A stretch of DNA of 64,000 nt, taken from NCBI GenBank assembly GCA_012861695.1, contig JAAOOA010000055.1, positions 867,712-931,711 of the forward strand, given 5' to 3'. This stretch comes from Trematomus loennbergii. Taxonomy: Eukaryota; Chordata; Actinopteri; Perciformes; Nototheniidae. Shown here piece by piece: positions 1 to 27,480 of this stretch. The position numbers were made by a program, and so were the translations under genes. The stretch's first letter is position 1, and each line of letters starts with the position of its first letter. The notes beneath the pieces were generated by a model that saw only the letters and a list, made by a program, of their open reading frames with translations, made no database searches and was not told the origin of the DNA.

Positions 1-1675
1 TAGAAGAGACATGAAGAAGAGGGGACACATGTTGATGTAGAAGAGATATGAAGAAGAGGGGACACATGTTGATGTAGAAGAGACATGAAGAAGAGGGGAC
101 ACATGTTGATGTAGAAGAGACATGAAGAAGAGGGGACACATGTTGATGTAGAAGAGACATGAAGAAGAGGGGACACATGTTGATGTAGAAGAGACATGAA
201 GAAGAGGGGACACATGTTGATGTAGAAGAGACATGAAGAAGAGGGGACACATGTTGATGTAGAATAGACATGAAGAAGAGGGGACACATGTTGATGTAGA
301 AGAGACATGAAGAAGAGGGGACACATGTTGATGTAGAAGAGACATGAAGAAGAGGGACACATGTTGATGTAGAAGAGACATGAAGAAGAGGGGACACATG
401 TTGATGTAGAAGAGACATGAAGAAGAGGGGACACATGTTGATGTAGAAGAGACATGAAGAAGAGGGACACATGTTGATGTAGAAGAGACATGAAGAAGAG
501 GGGACACATGTTGATGTAGAAGAGACATGAAGAAGAGGGGACACATGTTGATGAAGAAGAGACATGAAGAAGAGGGGACACATGTTGATGTAGAAGAGAC
601 ATGAAGAAGAGGGGACACATGTTGATGTAGAAGAGACATGGAGAAGAGGGGACACATGTTGATGTAGAAGAGACATGAGGAAGAGGGGACACATGTTGAT
701 GTAGAAGAGACATGAGGAAGAGGGGACACATGTTGATGTAGAAGAGACATGAAGAAGAGGGGACACGTGTGATGTAGAAGAGACATGGAGAAGAGGGGAC
801 ACATGTTGATGTAGAAGAGACATGAAGAAGAGGGGACACATGTTGATGTAGAAGAGACATGAAGAAGAGGGGACACATGTTGATGTAGAAGAGACATGAA
901 GAAGAGGGGACACATGTTGATGTAGAAGAGACATGAAGAAGAGGGGACACATGTTGATGTAGAAGAGACATGAAGAAGAGGGGACACATGTTGATGTAGA
1001 AGAGACATGAAGAAGAGGGGACACATGTTGATGTAGAAGAGACATGAAGAAGAGGGGACACATGTTGATGTAGAAGAGACATGAAGAAGAGGGGACACAT
1101 GTTGATGTAGAAGAGACATGAAGAAGAGGGGACACATGTTGATGTAGAAGAGACATGAAGAAGAGGGGACACATGTTGATGTAGAAGAGACATGAAGAAG
1201 AGGGACACATGTTGATGTAGAAGAGACATGAAGAAGAGGGGACACATGTTGATGTAGAAGAGACTGAAGAAGAGGGGACACATGTTGATGTAGAAGAGAC
1301 ATGAAGAAGAGGGGGACACATGTTGATGTAGAAGAGACATGGAGAAGAGGGGACACATGTTGATGTAGAAGAGACATGAAGAAGAGGGGAGACATGTTGA
1401 TGTAGAAGAGACATAAAGAAGAGGGGACACATGTTGATGTAAGAAGAGACATGAGAAGAGGGGACACATGTTGATGTAGAAGAGACATGAAGAAGAGGGA
1501 CACATGTTGATGTAGAAGAGACATGAAGAAGAGGGGACACATGTTGATGTAGAAGAGACATGAAGAAGAGGGGACACATGTTGATGTAGAAGAGACATGA
1601 AGAAGAGGGGACACATGTTGATGTAGAAGAGACATGAAGAAGAGGGGACACATGTTGATGTAGAAGAGACATGAA
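1..1675. repeat. 37-bp minisatellite inside a TTAA-type MITE (left part off window)
   Basis: About 45 head-to-tail copies of a 37-bp unit built around GACACATGTTGATGTAGAAG, with scattered single-base variants and short units. The array ends at a non-repetitive stub (1676-1706) that finishes GCATAATAGGCGACCTTTAA. This is the terminal inverted repeat also found at both ends of the element at 58818-59725, which carries the same array in reverse complement. The tandem array is therefore the expanded interior of a MITE. It lies inside the kcnh gene, in the intron 3' of the last exon visible. Confidence 0.9.
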
Positions 1676-1683
1676 CAGTGGAT

Positions 1684-1706
1684 TTTGCATAATAGGCGAC
1701 CTTTAA
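1684..1706. mobile_element. Terminal inverted repeat of minisatellite-bearing MITE, ending TTAA
   Basis: GCATAATAGGCGACCTTTAA is the near-complement of TTAAAGGTCACCTATTATGC at 58818-58837. A TTAA at the outer edge fits a piggyBac-like TTAA target. The partner end must lie to the left of the window. Confidence 0.75.
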
Positions 1707-1757
1707 ATCAGACTATGAGACACCAAAATGTTCACAGATAAATCAATGGATCTTTAC

Positions 1758-19304
<17,547 letters not shown>

Positions 19305-19540
19305 CGGGAGCGGGTGGATCCGCGTCTCTCCCGGCGCTCAGAGCCCTGGTTCTCGGGAGGAGCAGCCACGAAGCCAGGCAGGAACCTGGACGAGGTCCCC
19401 GGCGCTCCTCCTAACCCCTGGAGGAGGGCGCCGAGCCGAGACACCCGGGACTCCACGGTCCCAAAACCACCGACCACCGAGCAGGTGATCCCGGCCGAGA
19501 GGAGCAGAGAGGAGCCGCTGGAGGCAGCCGGGAGCGGATG
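19305..19540 (-). promoter_or_regulatory. GC-rich kcnh3 5' UTR / proximal promoter
   Basis: Directly upstream of the kcnh3 start codon, the base composition switches from AT-rich to GC- and CpG-rich (for example GGATCCGCGTCTCTCCCGG). It then passes into a CT-rich tract at about 19590-19650. This is typical of a vertebrate CpG promoter with 5' UTR. No transcription start can be fixed from sequence. Confidence 0.45.
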
Positions 19541-19699
19541 GAGAGATGGAGGCGAGGATGGTTACATTTACGCACGGGTGCACTGCGATGCAATCCCCCT
19601 CTCCTCCTCTCCTCCTCTTCCTCTTCCTCTCTCTCTCTCTCTATCTCTCTTCCTCACTTTTTATGTCTTATTCTTCCTCCACCAGTAGCCTCTCTCTAT

Positions 19700-21880
19700 C
19701 TTTTTGATATGCAGTCTCTCCTCACCTCTCATCCTCTGAAGTGATGTATGTCTTCTGATGTCTTTATTGTGAAATATTTATTCTCTGCCATGTTTCACAC
19801 TTAAAGCTGCTACATAATCTTGCACTATTACATTCCTACTTTCTTTCTTCTTGCACTGTTTTTTATTGTGTTATGTCTTATGTGTTTATGTTGCATGGTT
19901 GGAGGAGCATGGGACTTAAGATTTCCATTTCCATATCTACACAAAGCACTTTGAATTGCCTTGCGTTGAAAGGTGCTATATAAATAAACTTGCCTTGCCA
20001 CACTGACAATAAAGCCTTTGAATCCTTGAATAAATATGCCACCCCCAAATATACCCAATTAATGTTATGAATTAATTCATATATTACACCACACATTTTT
20101 GTGTTAATCCACATGTGCCTGTACACAGGGTTATTAAAGTTTTGTGGGAAGAACATGTGACATATGTTCTAAATGGGAAGCATTCACATGTGTTTTTTTG
20201 GACCAGCGCTCTGGAGACTGGATGGATGCTCATAATTAAAATGTATTTACCCTCATTTTGGCTTGGGCAATGTTTTATTTCAATTTAAATGAAATGGCAT
20301 TAAAATATGGGACACTGGTGAAATTACAGGGCAGTTAAGAATACTGGATTGTAATTTGTACCCACAGAAATGCAACTTTTACTCGATGTGTCTGCAGCTA
20401 CAGTATGAGTTATTGTTGAGTGAACTGTATGACTTAAATCTCACACAAGCAGACATCTGTCCTTAAAGCCTCCAGGGGTCAACAATTGGTGAGAAAAGAA
20501 ACACTATATGTGTCTCCAAACTCAAAATCCTGAGGTCGTTTTTCTCAAGGTGGACATTTTTACACTCTCCATGCCTCAGGAATCCCAATGGGTCTGTTAT
20601 TCCCACTGGTGGAACGTGAGAATAACTCTTCTTTCTGTGCTTCAAAGCAAACACATATACTGTAGGGAAAAGTATACGTGCAAGACATAAGGAAAGAAGG
20701 TCCTCCATAAGACATTGTACTTTGTCCTCCACTGCATGTTAATTATAGCTGTAGTTAAAAGTTACTTTGTAGGATAAAACTTCAAACATACAACTTGAGT
20801 TTATAAATAGAATGCATCATTGTGATACATGAAACTACCCTATGTTTCAGTCTGTAAGAAAACAAAGCAGGTGAGTCAGTAATGACTTGTTGCCTGTGTT
20901 GCACCACATGACTGCTTCTAGAAAACAGACTTAAGGGAGAGCTACTGTCTGCAGATCAAAACAAGCTAAATTGAGGCATCCATACCAGTAACACCTCCTG
21001 AGACATGAGAGCTCCTCACTAAACCACTGCAGCAAAACGCTGTCAATCGCATGAGAGGAAGCTAGGTGGAGGAAGGAGGAGTGGTGGTGCTGCAGAAGAA
21101 GAAGAAATCAAATGAATGCACTTTGGTCTGGATGTTAAAGATTGTAGTGGTCCTCTTCTCTAACACTGAAATACAGGCCATGAGTATTAGTAAGGAAATG
21201 CTGCCCTCTACAGGACAAGAAGCTCAGGTAGCCTAAGAGACATCAATATATTACAGTTGTTTCATTGGCTTTGGCTCAAATCATTAGTCTCGTTCACGCA
21301 AATGTGTGTTTTAGTTCATTTGAGCAAGAGAGTAGTGGAATGGGATACCAACTTTCCTATTAAAGAAAGTATATATATATATATCTCATTCACTACCTAG
21401 CCTCCAACATGCAGTTTGTTTGTGACTGACCTCATAACACAAGATGCTCCGGTTCTTTCTGTTGTTTTCATCCACTTTATTTCCATTTTCCTCTCCTCCA
21501 GGTGTGTTTATGAAGCAGGTGCACTGAGCACTCGGGATAAATTGCTTTTCCCAGCCGTTGCGCATGCGCCCTGGTGGCCAACTCGAGTAGAGGCCCGCCC
21601 CTTTATTTTAAACCAGACCGACCTCCAATGTAGGCTGTCATTAAAATTATTAATTAAACCACATTTCCCTGCACTTTGTAAAAAAGGAAGCACGAGAACT
21701 GCCAAACTAAACTCAGCATTTACAGGACTGCAACACCAAAGTGTCCTATTACCAGTGGTTTAAGAAGTAAAAAAGGACATAGTATAGTACTTGAAAAAAT
21801 GAACCTCCTGTTCTCTCTGTTGCTATGTCTTGACATTTTCCAGATACCCCCCAGGAATTGAAAAAGGAAATGAAGGCAAA
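19700..21880. other. Intergenic kcnh3-smim11, no gene seen
   Basis: AT-rich sequence with one LINE-tail fragment (19935-19998) and a short AT run near 21371. No exon-like conserved coding was recognised on either strand. Confidence 0.5.
19935..19998. mobile_element. LINE/SINE 3'-tail-like repeat
   Basis: CTTTGAATTGCCTTGCGTTG followed by a TATATAAATAAACTTGCC tail. Inverse-orientation relative of 11094 onward and same-orientation relative of 60890 onward. Confidence 0.55.
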
Positions 21881-21884
21881 ACAA

Positions 21885-22343
21885 ATTGCAACATGTGGAA
21901 CAAACAATTTAATACAAATATAAAAGTTTGGCACAATGCAGGTAGACAATTTACAAGGAATATTTCAGAATAAATACCATGCTGTATTCTTGAGAATAAG
22001 CAGATTTGACTAGCATTGATACACTAACACTCCCGGTGTACAAAGTGAAGCTAAGTCAAGTGTGACGAGTATAAAGAAAACAGTAGATGAGGCCCAGAAA
22101 GGAGTGGACGCTGGGCCGTGTGTTTCTTCACTGTTAAAAAGACAAAACAGTCCCTCAGCTTTCCTGTTGTCATTCAATTTGATTAAAAAACAATGTTTGA
22201 CTGATAGTTCGGTCAAACATTTACATATGGAAAACCAGTAGAGTGATGTAAGGCACAGGGAGGACCTCCTGCTGCCGACAGTCAGACATCCGGCTCGTTT
22301 GTGGAGAAACTGGCATGTTCCTCAGGTCAGAAACATGTTCCCT
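21885..22343 (-). other. Candidate spliced 3' UTR exon of smim11
   Basis: On the minus strand a pyrimidine-rich acceptor (CTCCTCTCTTCCCAAAG) ends at 22344 and follows the donor after the smim11 stop. An ATTAAA-type polyadenylation signal lies at about 21909-21914. This is inferred from splice and poly(A) motifs only. Confidence 0.4.
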
Positions 22344-22496
22344 TTGGGAAGAGAGGAGGAAAGATCACTTCAATGTCAATACTGCCACATCGTAAATATT
22401 ACATGTTGATGCAATGAGCTATTCTACAGAGTGTTATTGTCCCCTAGGTGGAACAGTGGTGCTACATAGTTAATTTGCATATTGTATATAGACAGC

Positions 22497-22541
22497 AGAG
22501 GTGTAAAGTAACTAAGTACATTTACTCAAGAACTGTACTTA
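22497..22541. mobile_element. Left end of a hAT-like MITE split by a TTAA-MITE
   Basis: CAGAGGTGTAAAGTAACTAA is the start of the family seen at 12493 and 24128. It is cut at CTTAA by the inserted element at 22539-23390. A matching right end was not found on the other side. Confidence 0.5.
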
Positions 22542-23390
22542 AAGGTCCCATGTCATGCTTTTCCGGTTATTACCAGTCCCCTTGTGTGTTATGAAGGTTT
22601 TTATGCTTGTAAACCGTCTGCAGAGTCAAAACCCTCAAAGTACACCCTGTAGCGAGTAAAACTCTAACACAGAAAAACCTCCCCAAAACGCCTCGTTGGA
22701 GATTTATCATGTTCCATTGTTTACTTCCTGGGTACTCTGACGTGGGATACCCAGAGGCTTCCCAAACCTTTCAGCGCTTCATGCCGGATATGTACAGCGT
22801 AGGGCACTGAAGAACGATGCTGTTCCTACTTTGATTGGACCAGCGGGAGATTCGGTACACAACCTGTAAGTATTCATTGTTGTTTGTGTATTTATAATGT
22901 TTAAAACAAACAAGGTATCTACCACGACTGTTTAAATGGGTAAACGTTTTTCGGGCTACTACGTTGGGATCGCGGAGAAATGCTCTCCGCAGACCCATTC
23001 TCACGGCGTTATAAACCTTTTTCTTACTCAATATCAAGCCACACTTATTGTTTTTACTTCGACTGTGAGTGTTTGTGTGTGCTCAGGATGAGTTTCACTT
23101 GTTCTCGCTGTATCGCCGACACGGAAACCTGTCTGCTCCTCGCGAGCAGCTGCGAGCAGCAACGAGCCTCAACGTCCCGACCAATCAGAGCACACTGGGC
23201 TCACAGGGAGGGGGGGGGGGCAGGAGCTCCAACAAGCCGTTTAGGACAGAGAGTGAATACACATACTATACAGAGATGCTGTATGAGAAACCAAGTGAGT
23301 TTGGAACATTGAACAATTTAAATCTATTCTAGTAGACCTCAACAATGGAATTATGATCAGTAGAAATGGCCATGACTTGGGACCTTTAAG
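22539..23390. mobile_element. Full-length TTAA-target MITE (about 850 bp)
   Basis: Begins TTAAAGGTCCCATGTCATG and ends CATGACTTGGGACCTTTAA, so inverted ends are bounded by TTAA on both sides. A reverse-oriented relative is at about 46095-46840 and a 3' fragment at 12845-13050. It lies inside the predicted 3'-UTR intron of smim11. The internal open frames are not conserved as protein between copies. Confidence 0.85.
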
Positions 23391-23483
23391 TAATATTTCT
23401 CTACTGACTGTTGAATAGCCGATGTATAACAGCACTACTTTATAATACATGTTAGCTGGTCCGTTACCTGTGTGCAGATCGTC

Positions 23484-24700
23484 TCAGTCGTCCTTCTTGT
23501 TGTCTATGAGCTCCTGGGTGATCTGGGCTAGCCTCTTCTGCTCGTCTCTCTGCTTCTTCAGCTCCTGGTCTGCCTTCTTGCTCTGGTAGATCTTCACCCC
23601 GGCGAACCCCAGACACAGGATCAGGGTCTTCAGGGCCAGGATGTAGAGAAGGAGGGGGACGTTGTCTAAAGCCTGAGGAAAAAGAGAGTATATATATTTC
23701 AGAATAAAAATACCTATGCATTTCCTTTTCTACCTTCTTTCTTCCAACAATGTCTTTAAACTAAAAGGAGATTAACAAAAGAACGGTTCCTTCTAGCTGG
23801 AGTGGAAAAACCTTGTTCTTTTTTTGACAGATTTTAAAGAAAGGTCTGGAACATTCAAGGATCCTGGAGATGTTTCCAGCCCCCCCTCCCCTCCCCTCTT
23901 ATCCACAAGAGGCCTCAGCTGTCCAAATGGGAGATAGAAGTAAATTTAGTCTCCAAGAGGGGAGGCGGGGTGAGGAAGAGTTGACAGCTGCTCACCATGT
24001 GCAAACGGCTCTTCTACGCAGTTGCCCAGACTTCATTCATTCATTTTTAAAACACCCTATGATTTAACAGTGCCCTTTTTTATTTGGTAACACACACACA
24101 CACACACAACACATAGCTTGGCATTTACCAGTGGTGGAAGATGTACTCGCATGTTTTACATAAGTAAAAATAGAACGTAAAAGTCCTGCATTCAAAATCT
24201 TCCTTAACTACTCTGAATTGTGGTGAAGTAAAGTACAAGTACCTCAGGATTGTATTTAAGTACAATTAATGTACTTTACACCACTGGTTACAGGACATCT
24301 ACGCAGTTGCCCAGGCTTCATTCATCCATTGATCATTTTAAACACCAAGTTTTAAGGGATACCATCACAACAGTGCCATTTTAATTCGGCATACACACAA
24401 CCCATAGATGGGCATTTACTGTAGACATTGTCAACGTATTTATAGGGTTAGTTAAACACATTTCCAAGAATATTCTCGCAGAAATGCCCTGAACTTCACT
24501 GCTACGCACACACTTAAAGACAAATGGAGCAATGGAAAGACAGCATTGCAGAACACTGGTTAACCTTTAGCATCATGCTAATGACTGTACAGCCAACTTA
24601 TAACAAAGGAACCACGTAGGAAACAGCCGTTACACTAATAACATGCATAATAGATGTATAACAGAATAAATAAGGGTCTGTTTACCTTATAGTTGATCAT
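23484..24700 (-). CDS. smim11: Small integral membrane protein 11
   Basis: Two coding exons, 24700-24686 (MINYK, then GTAAA donor) and 23672-23484, join in frame to give 67 residues. Residues 6-24 (core NVPLLLYILALKTLILCL) form one transmembrane helix. After it comes a basic anchor (KIYQSKK) and a charged helical tail rich in K, E and Q ending NKKDD. The pattern MxxK...VPLLLYIL..KTLILCL.FAGVK.YQ matches vertebrate SMIM11 (FAM165B) closely. The fish protein is slightly longer than the human one as I remember it. Molecular function is not established. The frame is clean. The 1-kb intron carries a tandem duplication and a MITE. The stop lies 16 nt upstream of another donor (CACACAG/GTAACG, exon end 23468), so the 3' UTR appears spliced. 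Confidence 0.92.
24008..24420. repeat. Tandem duplication (~285-bp unit) around a MITE
   Basis: TCTACGCAGTTGCCCAGACT at about 24013 recurs as TCTACGCAGTTGCCCAGGCT at about 24299. Both are followed by similar CATTCATC, AACAGTGCC and CATAGNNNGGCATTTAC segments. The MITE 24128-24287 separates the two units. Located in the smim11 intron. Confidence 0.75.
24128..24287. mobile_element. 160-bp hAT-like MITE
   Basis: CCAGTGGTGGAAGATGTACT at the left and GTACTTTACACCACTGG at the right are inverted termini. It is the compact intact form of the family seen at 12493 and 22497. Confidence 0.75.
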
Positions 24701-24764
24701 GATTGCGTGTGTAGTGTCAAAGTTTGTTGTTAACTGTGTCAACCGTGGAGGCTTTAATGCTTCT

Positions 24765-24800
24765 CTGGAGGGGGCGGGGCTTGTCGTCACGGTCCAATCA
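24765..24800 (-). promoter_or_regulatory. smim11 proximal promoter: GC box and CCAAT
   Basis: GGGGGCGGGGCTTGTCGTCA (Sp1-type GC box) at about 24771-24788 and GTCCAATCAG (CCAAT) at about 24791-24800. They lie 70-100 bp upstream of the smim11 start codon on the minus strand. Spacing fits a TATA-less housekeeping promoter. Confidence 0.6.
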
Positions 24801-24974
24801 GTTGGACGTAAACTGTGCTGCGTTCAAGAGTCCCGTGGACCAACTGTTTCAAATGACTTGACGAAGTAGTTTTTTTGCAACCTTTTTCACACATTCCAAG
24901 TAATCCACACTGAGTACAGCTATTTAAATAATATTACAAACAGTAAAAACATGTTTACCCTCCCGGTTGTTTCA

Positions 24975-25151
24975 TTTGAGTGACGTTGATTTTCATTGGT
25001 GTGAAGTTTATCCGACGGTGAAGAATGCAACGTACAACACATGGATTGATTAGCTCAGATGCTAACTATCAACTATTTTGTTTTGTTATTATCTACAGAC
25101 TGGTACATGTCTCGAAGCAGTGAATTAGCAATAGTAGAATACTGGCAACAT
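24975..25151. repeat. 177-bp segment duplicated inside gpr180 (copy 1)
   Basis: TTTGAGTGACGTTGATTTTC through ATACTGGCAACA is repeated in the same orientation at 38205-38379 at an estimated 85-90% identity. No terminal inverted repeats were recognised. It lies between the smim11 promoter and the tRNA gene. Confidence 0.85.
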
Positions 25152-25416
25152 GCTAAATGGAGCACAAGCAGCTGTAAAATTAAAAAAAAGTGTCGGACTT
25201 CCAAAGTGCAGGTTCATTCGGATTTCCCTGGGTATCCGGCAACAATCCCCTCTTAAATCACCCTATTGGACAATGCCGATGACGTCATGTGTAAGCGAAG
25301 TTTACTGCTAATAAAACGCTTAACATTTGTTGATATGAACGTGTTGGATATTAATTATCACATGTACTGTCTTTGTTTACCATTAAATAGTCACATGACT
25401 GCGTACTACAATGCGC

Positions 25417-25498
25417 GTCACGGTGGCCGAGAGGTTAAGGCGTTGGACTCGAAATCCAATGGGGTTTCCCCGCACAGGTTCGAATCCTGTTCGTGACG
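25417..25498 (+). tRNA. tRNA-Ser(CGA)
   Basis: A complete 82-nt cloverleaf. The acceptor 5' strand GTCACGG pairs with TCGTGAC (one G-U at the base) and is followed by discriminator G. The D arm is GGCCGAGAGGTTAAGGC (A box), the anticodon loop CTCGAAA gives CGA, the long variable arm GGGGTTTCCCC is typical of serine, and the T arm CAGGTTCGAATCCTG is the B box. There is no intron. A T-run beginning about 10 nt downstream is a good Pol III terminator. It decodes UCG codons in the cytosol. It is the only intact copy here; a truncated copy is at 36383. Confidence 0.96.
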
Positions 25499-25974
25499 TT
25501 AATCCGTTTTATTTTTTTTTTTTTGTTGACAAAGCGGACACGAGTTCGAGTCCGACATGCGACCTTCGTCCTATCTACAATCATAGAAAACTTAGATATG
25601 ATCGCTTATTCACTGTGTGAATGCAATATATGTGGATTCATTGTAAGATTTCTTAAAATATATTGGGTTTAATCTAAGCATTATTAAGGTAACACACCTC
25701 TCAATAAATGAGCTAAATGTAACATCATTAAGGAGAATAGTCATAACAAGCATTTTGAATTAGCTGGGTAACTTGAAAATGTACTTTATTACACAGACTT
25801 TATACAGTTGTAATCACCACAGTTGTATAGAATGTAAATACATGTAATATTGAAACTGGAGTGTAGATACTGCAAAACTGGCAATGACAGGGCATTTGTA
25901 TTGTGTCTGCAAATAAATTAAAAACTTGACAAACAGATGCCTCATATGTTGTTTTCTAAGTAGAATAAGAATGT
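25427..25974 (+). repeat. 548-bp direct repeat, copy 1 (starts inside tRNA-Ser)
   Basis: From CCGAGAGGTTAAGG within the tRNA to TAGAATAAGAATGT this is nearly identical to 36383-36930. Differences are the T-run length, a 2-bp indel near 25626, a short substituted patch near 25696 and a few substitutions. Identity looks about 97-98%, which points to a recent duplication. Confidence 0.95.
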
Positions 25975-25979
25975 CATTA

Positions 25980-26096
25980 CCAATTCCTAACAACTCCTAA
26001 CAGTTCCTAACAAAGTCCTAACAGTTCCTAACAAAGTCCTAACAGTTCCTAACGAAGTCCTAACACTTTTCCGACCCAAGTCCTAACAAGTCCTAA
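25980..26096 (+). repeat. Short tandem repeat, about 20-bp unit
   Basis: Three to five imperfect copies of AGTCCTAACAGTTCCTAACA lie directly upstream of the promoter-like block at 26097. Confidence 0.85.
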
Positions 26097-26200
26097 CCGA
26101 CCAATGACAGGGCAGCTACACCTACACGTGACATGGGGCAAAAGGTTCGCGCCACCCTCTCAATCTCCAAGCGTTCGCAAGAAGAAGAAGAAAAAAACAG
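26097..26200 (+). promoter_or_regulatory. Promoter-like block and possible first exon of the element-derived gene
   Basis: Within about 60 bp lie CCAAT (26101), CACGTGAC (26125-26132, E-box) and TTCGCGCC (26146-26153, E2F-like). They are followed by a short purine-rich segment ending AAAAAACAG/GTAATA, a good donor at 26200/26201. The first plausible acceptor in the right frame context downstream is at 28907 (CCCACAG). I infer this is the start of the transcript encoding the 28908-36116 protein. No RNA evidence was available. Confidence 0.4.
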
Positions 26201-26659
26201 GTAATAACAATGAACTTGTATTAATTAGGCGATAATACTCTATCTGAAAGCTGGGCATGATATTTTCATCTGGGCATGTTATGGAAAGTAATTTATATAT
26301 ATATAATAGTTGTCACCGTGTTTAGTCCGAGATTCCGCCGCATCTGTCCAGTTGTTAAAGTTAGCTCATGCTAATGCTGTAACGTTTTATATCTGTCTGA
26401 CATTTATAGTAATCCGCCCAACATAGCGGAAGATATTATTGATTACACATAGTTCAAAGTTGAACTCTTTCTGTGAGTCACACCTGGATTTTGGAAGTTC
26501 CAGAGCTAGCTGAAGCTACCAAGCTAAGCTAACATGCTCCCCATCTGCACACGACACTGCCGTCATTAATGACAAATATTCTCATGAATATTAAACACAA
26601 CAACCTCTGAACATTACAAATATTCGCCTCAATTCAACCTGGAACCTCTCTCATACAAT

Positions 26660-26663
<4 letters not shown>

Positions 26664-26743
<80 letters not shown>
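26664..26743. repeat. (TG)n microsatellite
   Basis: About 80 bp of pure TG in the putative first intron of the element-derived gene. Confidence 0.97.
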
Positions 26744-26744
<1 letters not shown>

Positions 26745-26934
26745 CACACCTCATACTTTGGAGCTATGTGCCGCTCAAGGCATATATGCTCGAACGTGTG
26801 CTGCCTGGACGCTGCAATCATGTAGCGCGTACTATCCGTGCTGAGTGTGCTGACTTTTCGTACAATGTCCCAAAGTGTGGTCTGCCACAAGCGGGCGGCA
26901 GGAGCGGGGCTGTCAGCATCAGCACGTAGATGGT

Positions 26935-27073
26935 TTTAAACTCGATGCGCTCTGAAACTACGGGGCGGCCGAGGACAAAAAATACACATGCGTTAATCGC
27001 GTTAAAATAATTAGTGGCGTTAAAAAATGTTTGCATTAACGCGTTATTAACGCGTTAACTTGACAGCCCTAAT
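26935..27073. mobile_element. Right end of a hAT-like repeat (ACGCGTTAACTTGACAGCCCTA type)
   Basis: GCGTTATTAACGCGTTAACT runs into TGACAGCCCTA, a terminus common in fish hAT MITEs. The left end was not located, so the element is probably truncated. Confidence 0.45.
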
Positions 27074-27480
27074 TTATATATAACTTAATGTGTGCACTGG
27101 AATACATTATATGTAAAATGACCACTTATCACAACATAATGTGGGCTCGCAGTAGCTGCGGCGCCAGGATTTCAATTGTGGGTGGGCCAATGTAATTTCG
27201 GCTGGGCCTGTTCTAATAGATGTTTCTCGTTAACAAAAATGTAATAAAAATAAATGCCTGCATATCATTGTAGGCAACTGTGTAATGCATATTTCCTATA
27301 GTAAAGACACTTTTTCAAAACCCTTCTCTTTTAAACATTTTCACTTATGAGAAGCTTAATATATTTAAATGATTAAGCGGCACGCCGCAATGAGTGAAAA
27401 TAAATGTTATACTGCATGTTATTTAGTTTTGGTTCACAATACATTGATACGTTTAGAAACAAAGAGCATTCAACGGCAGA

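Noticed and set aside
1..1675. CRISPR-like regular repeat array
   Set aside because: Direct head-to-tail repeats without unique spacers, in a eukaryotic intron and inside a MITE.
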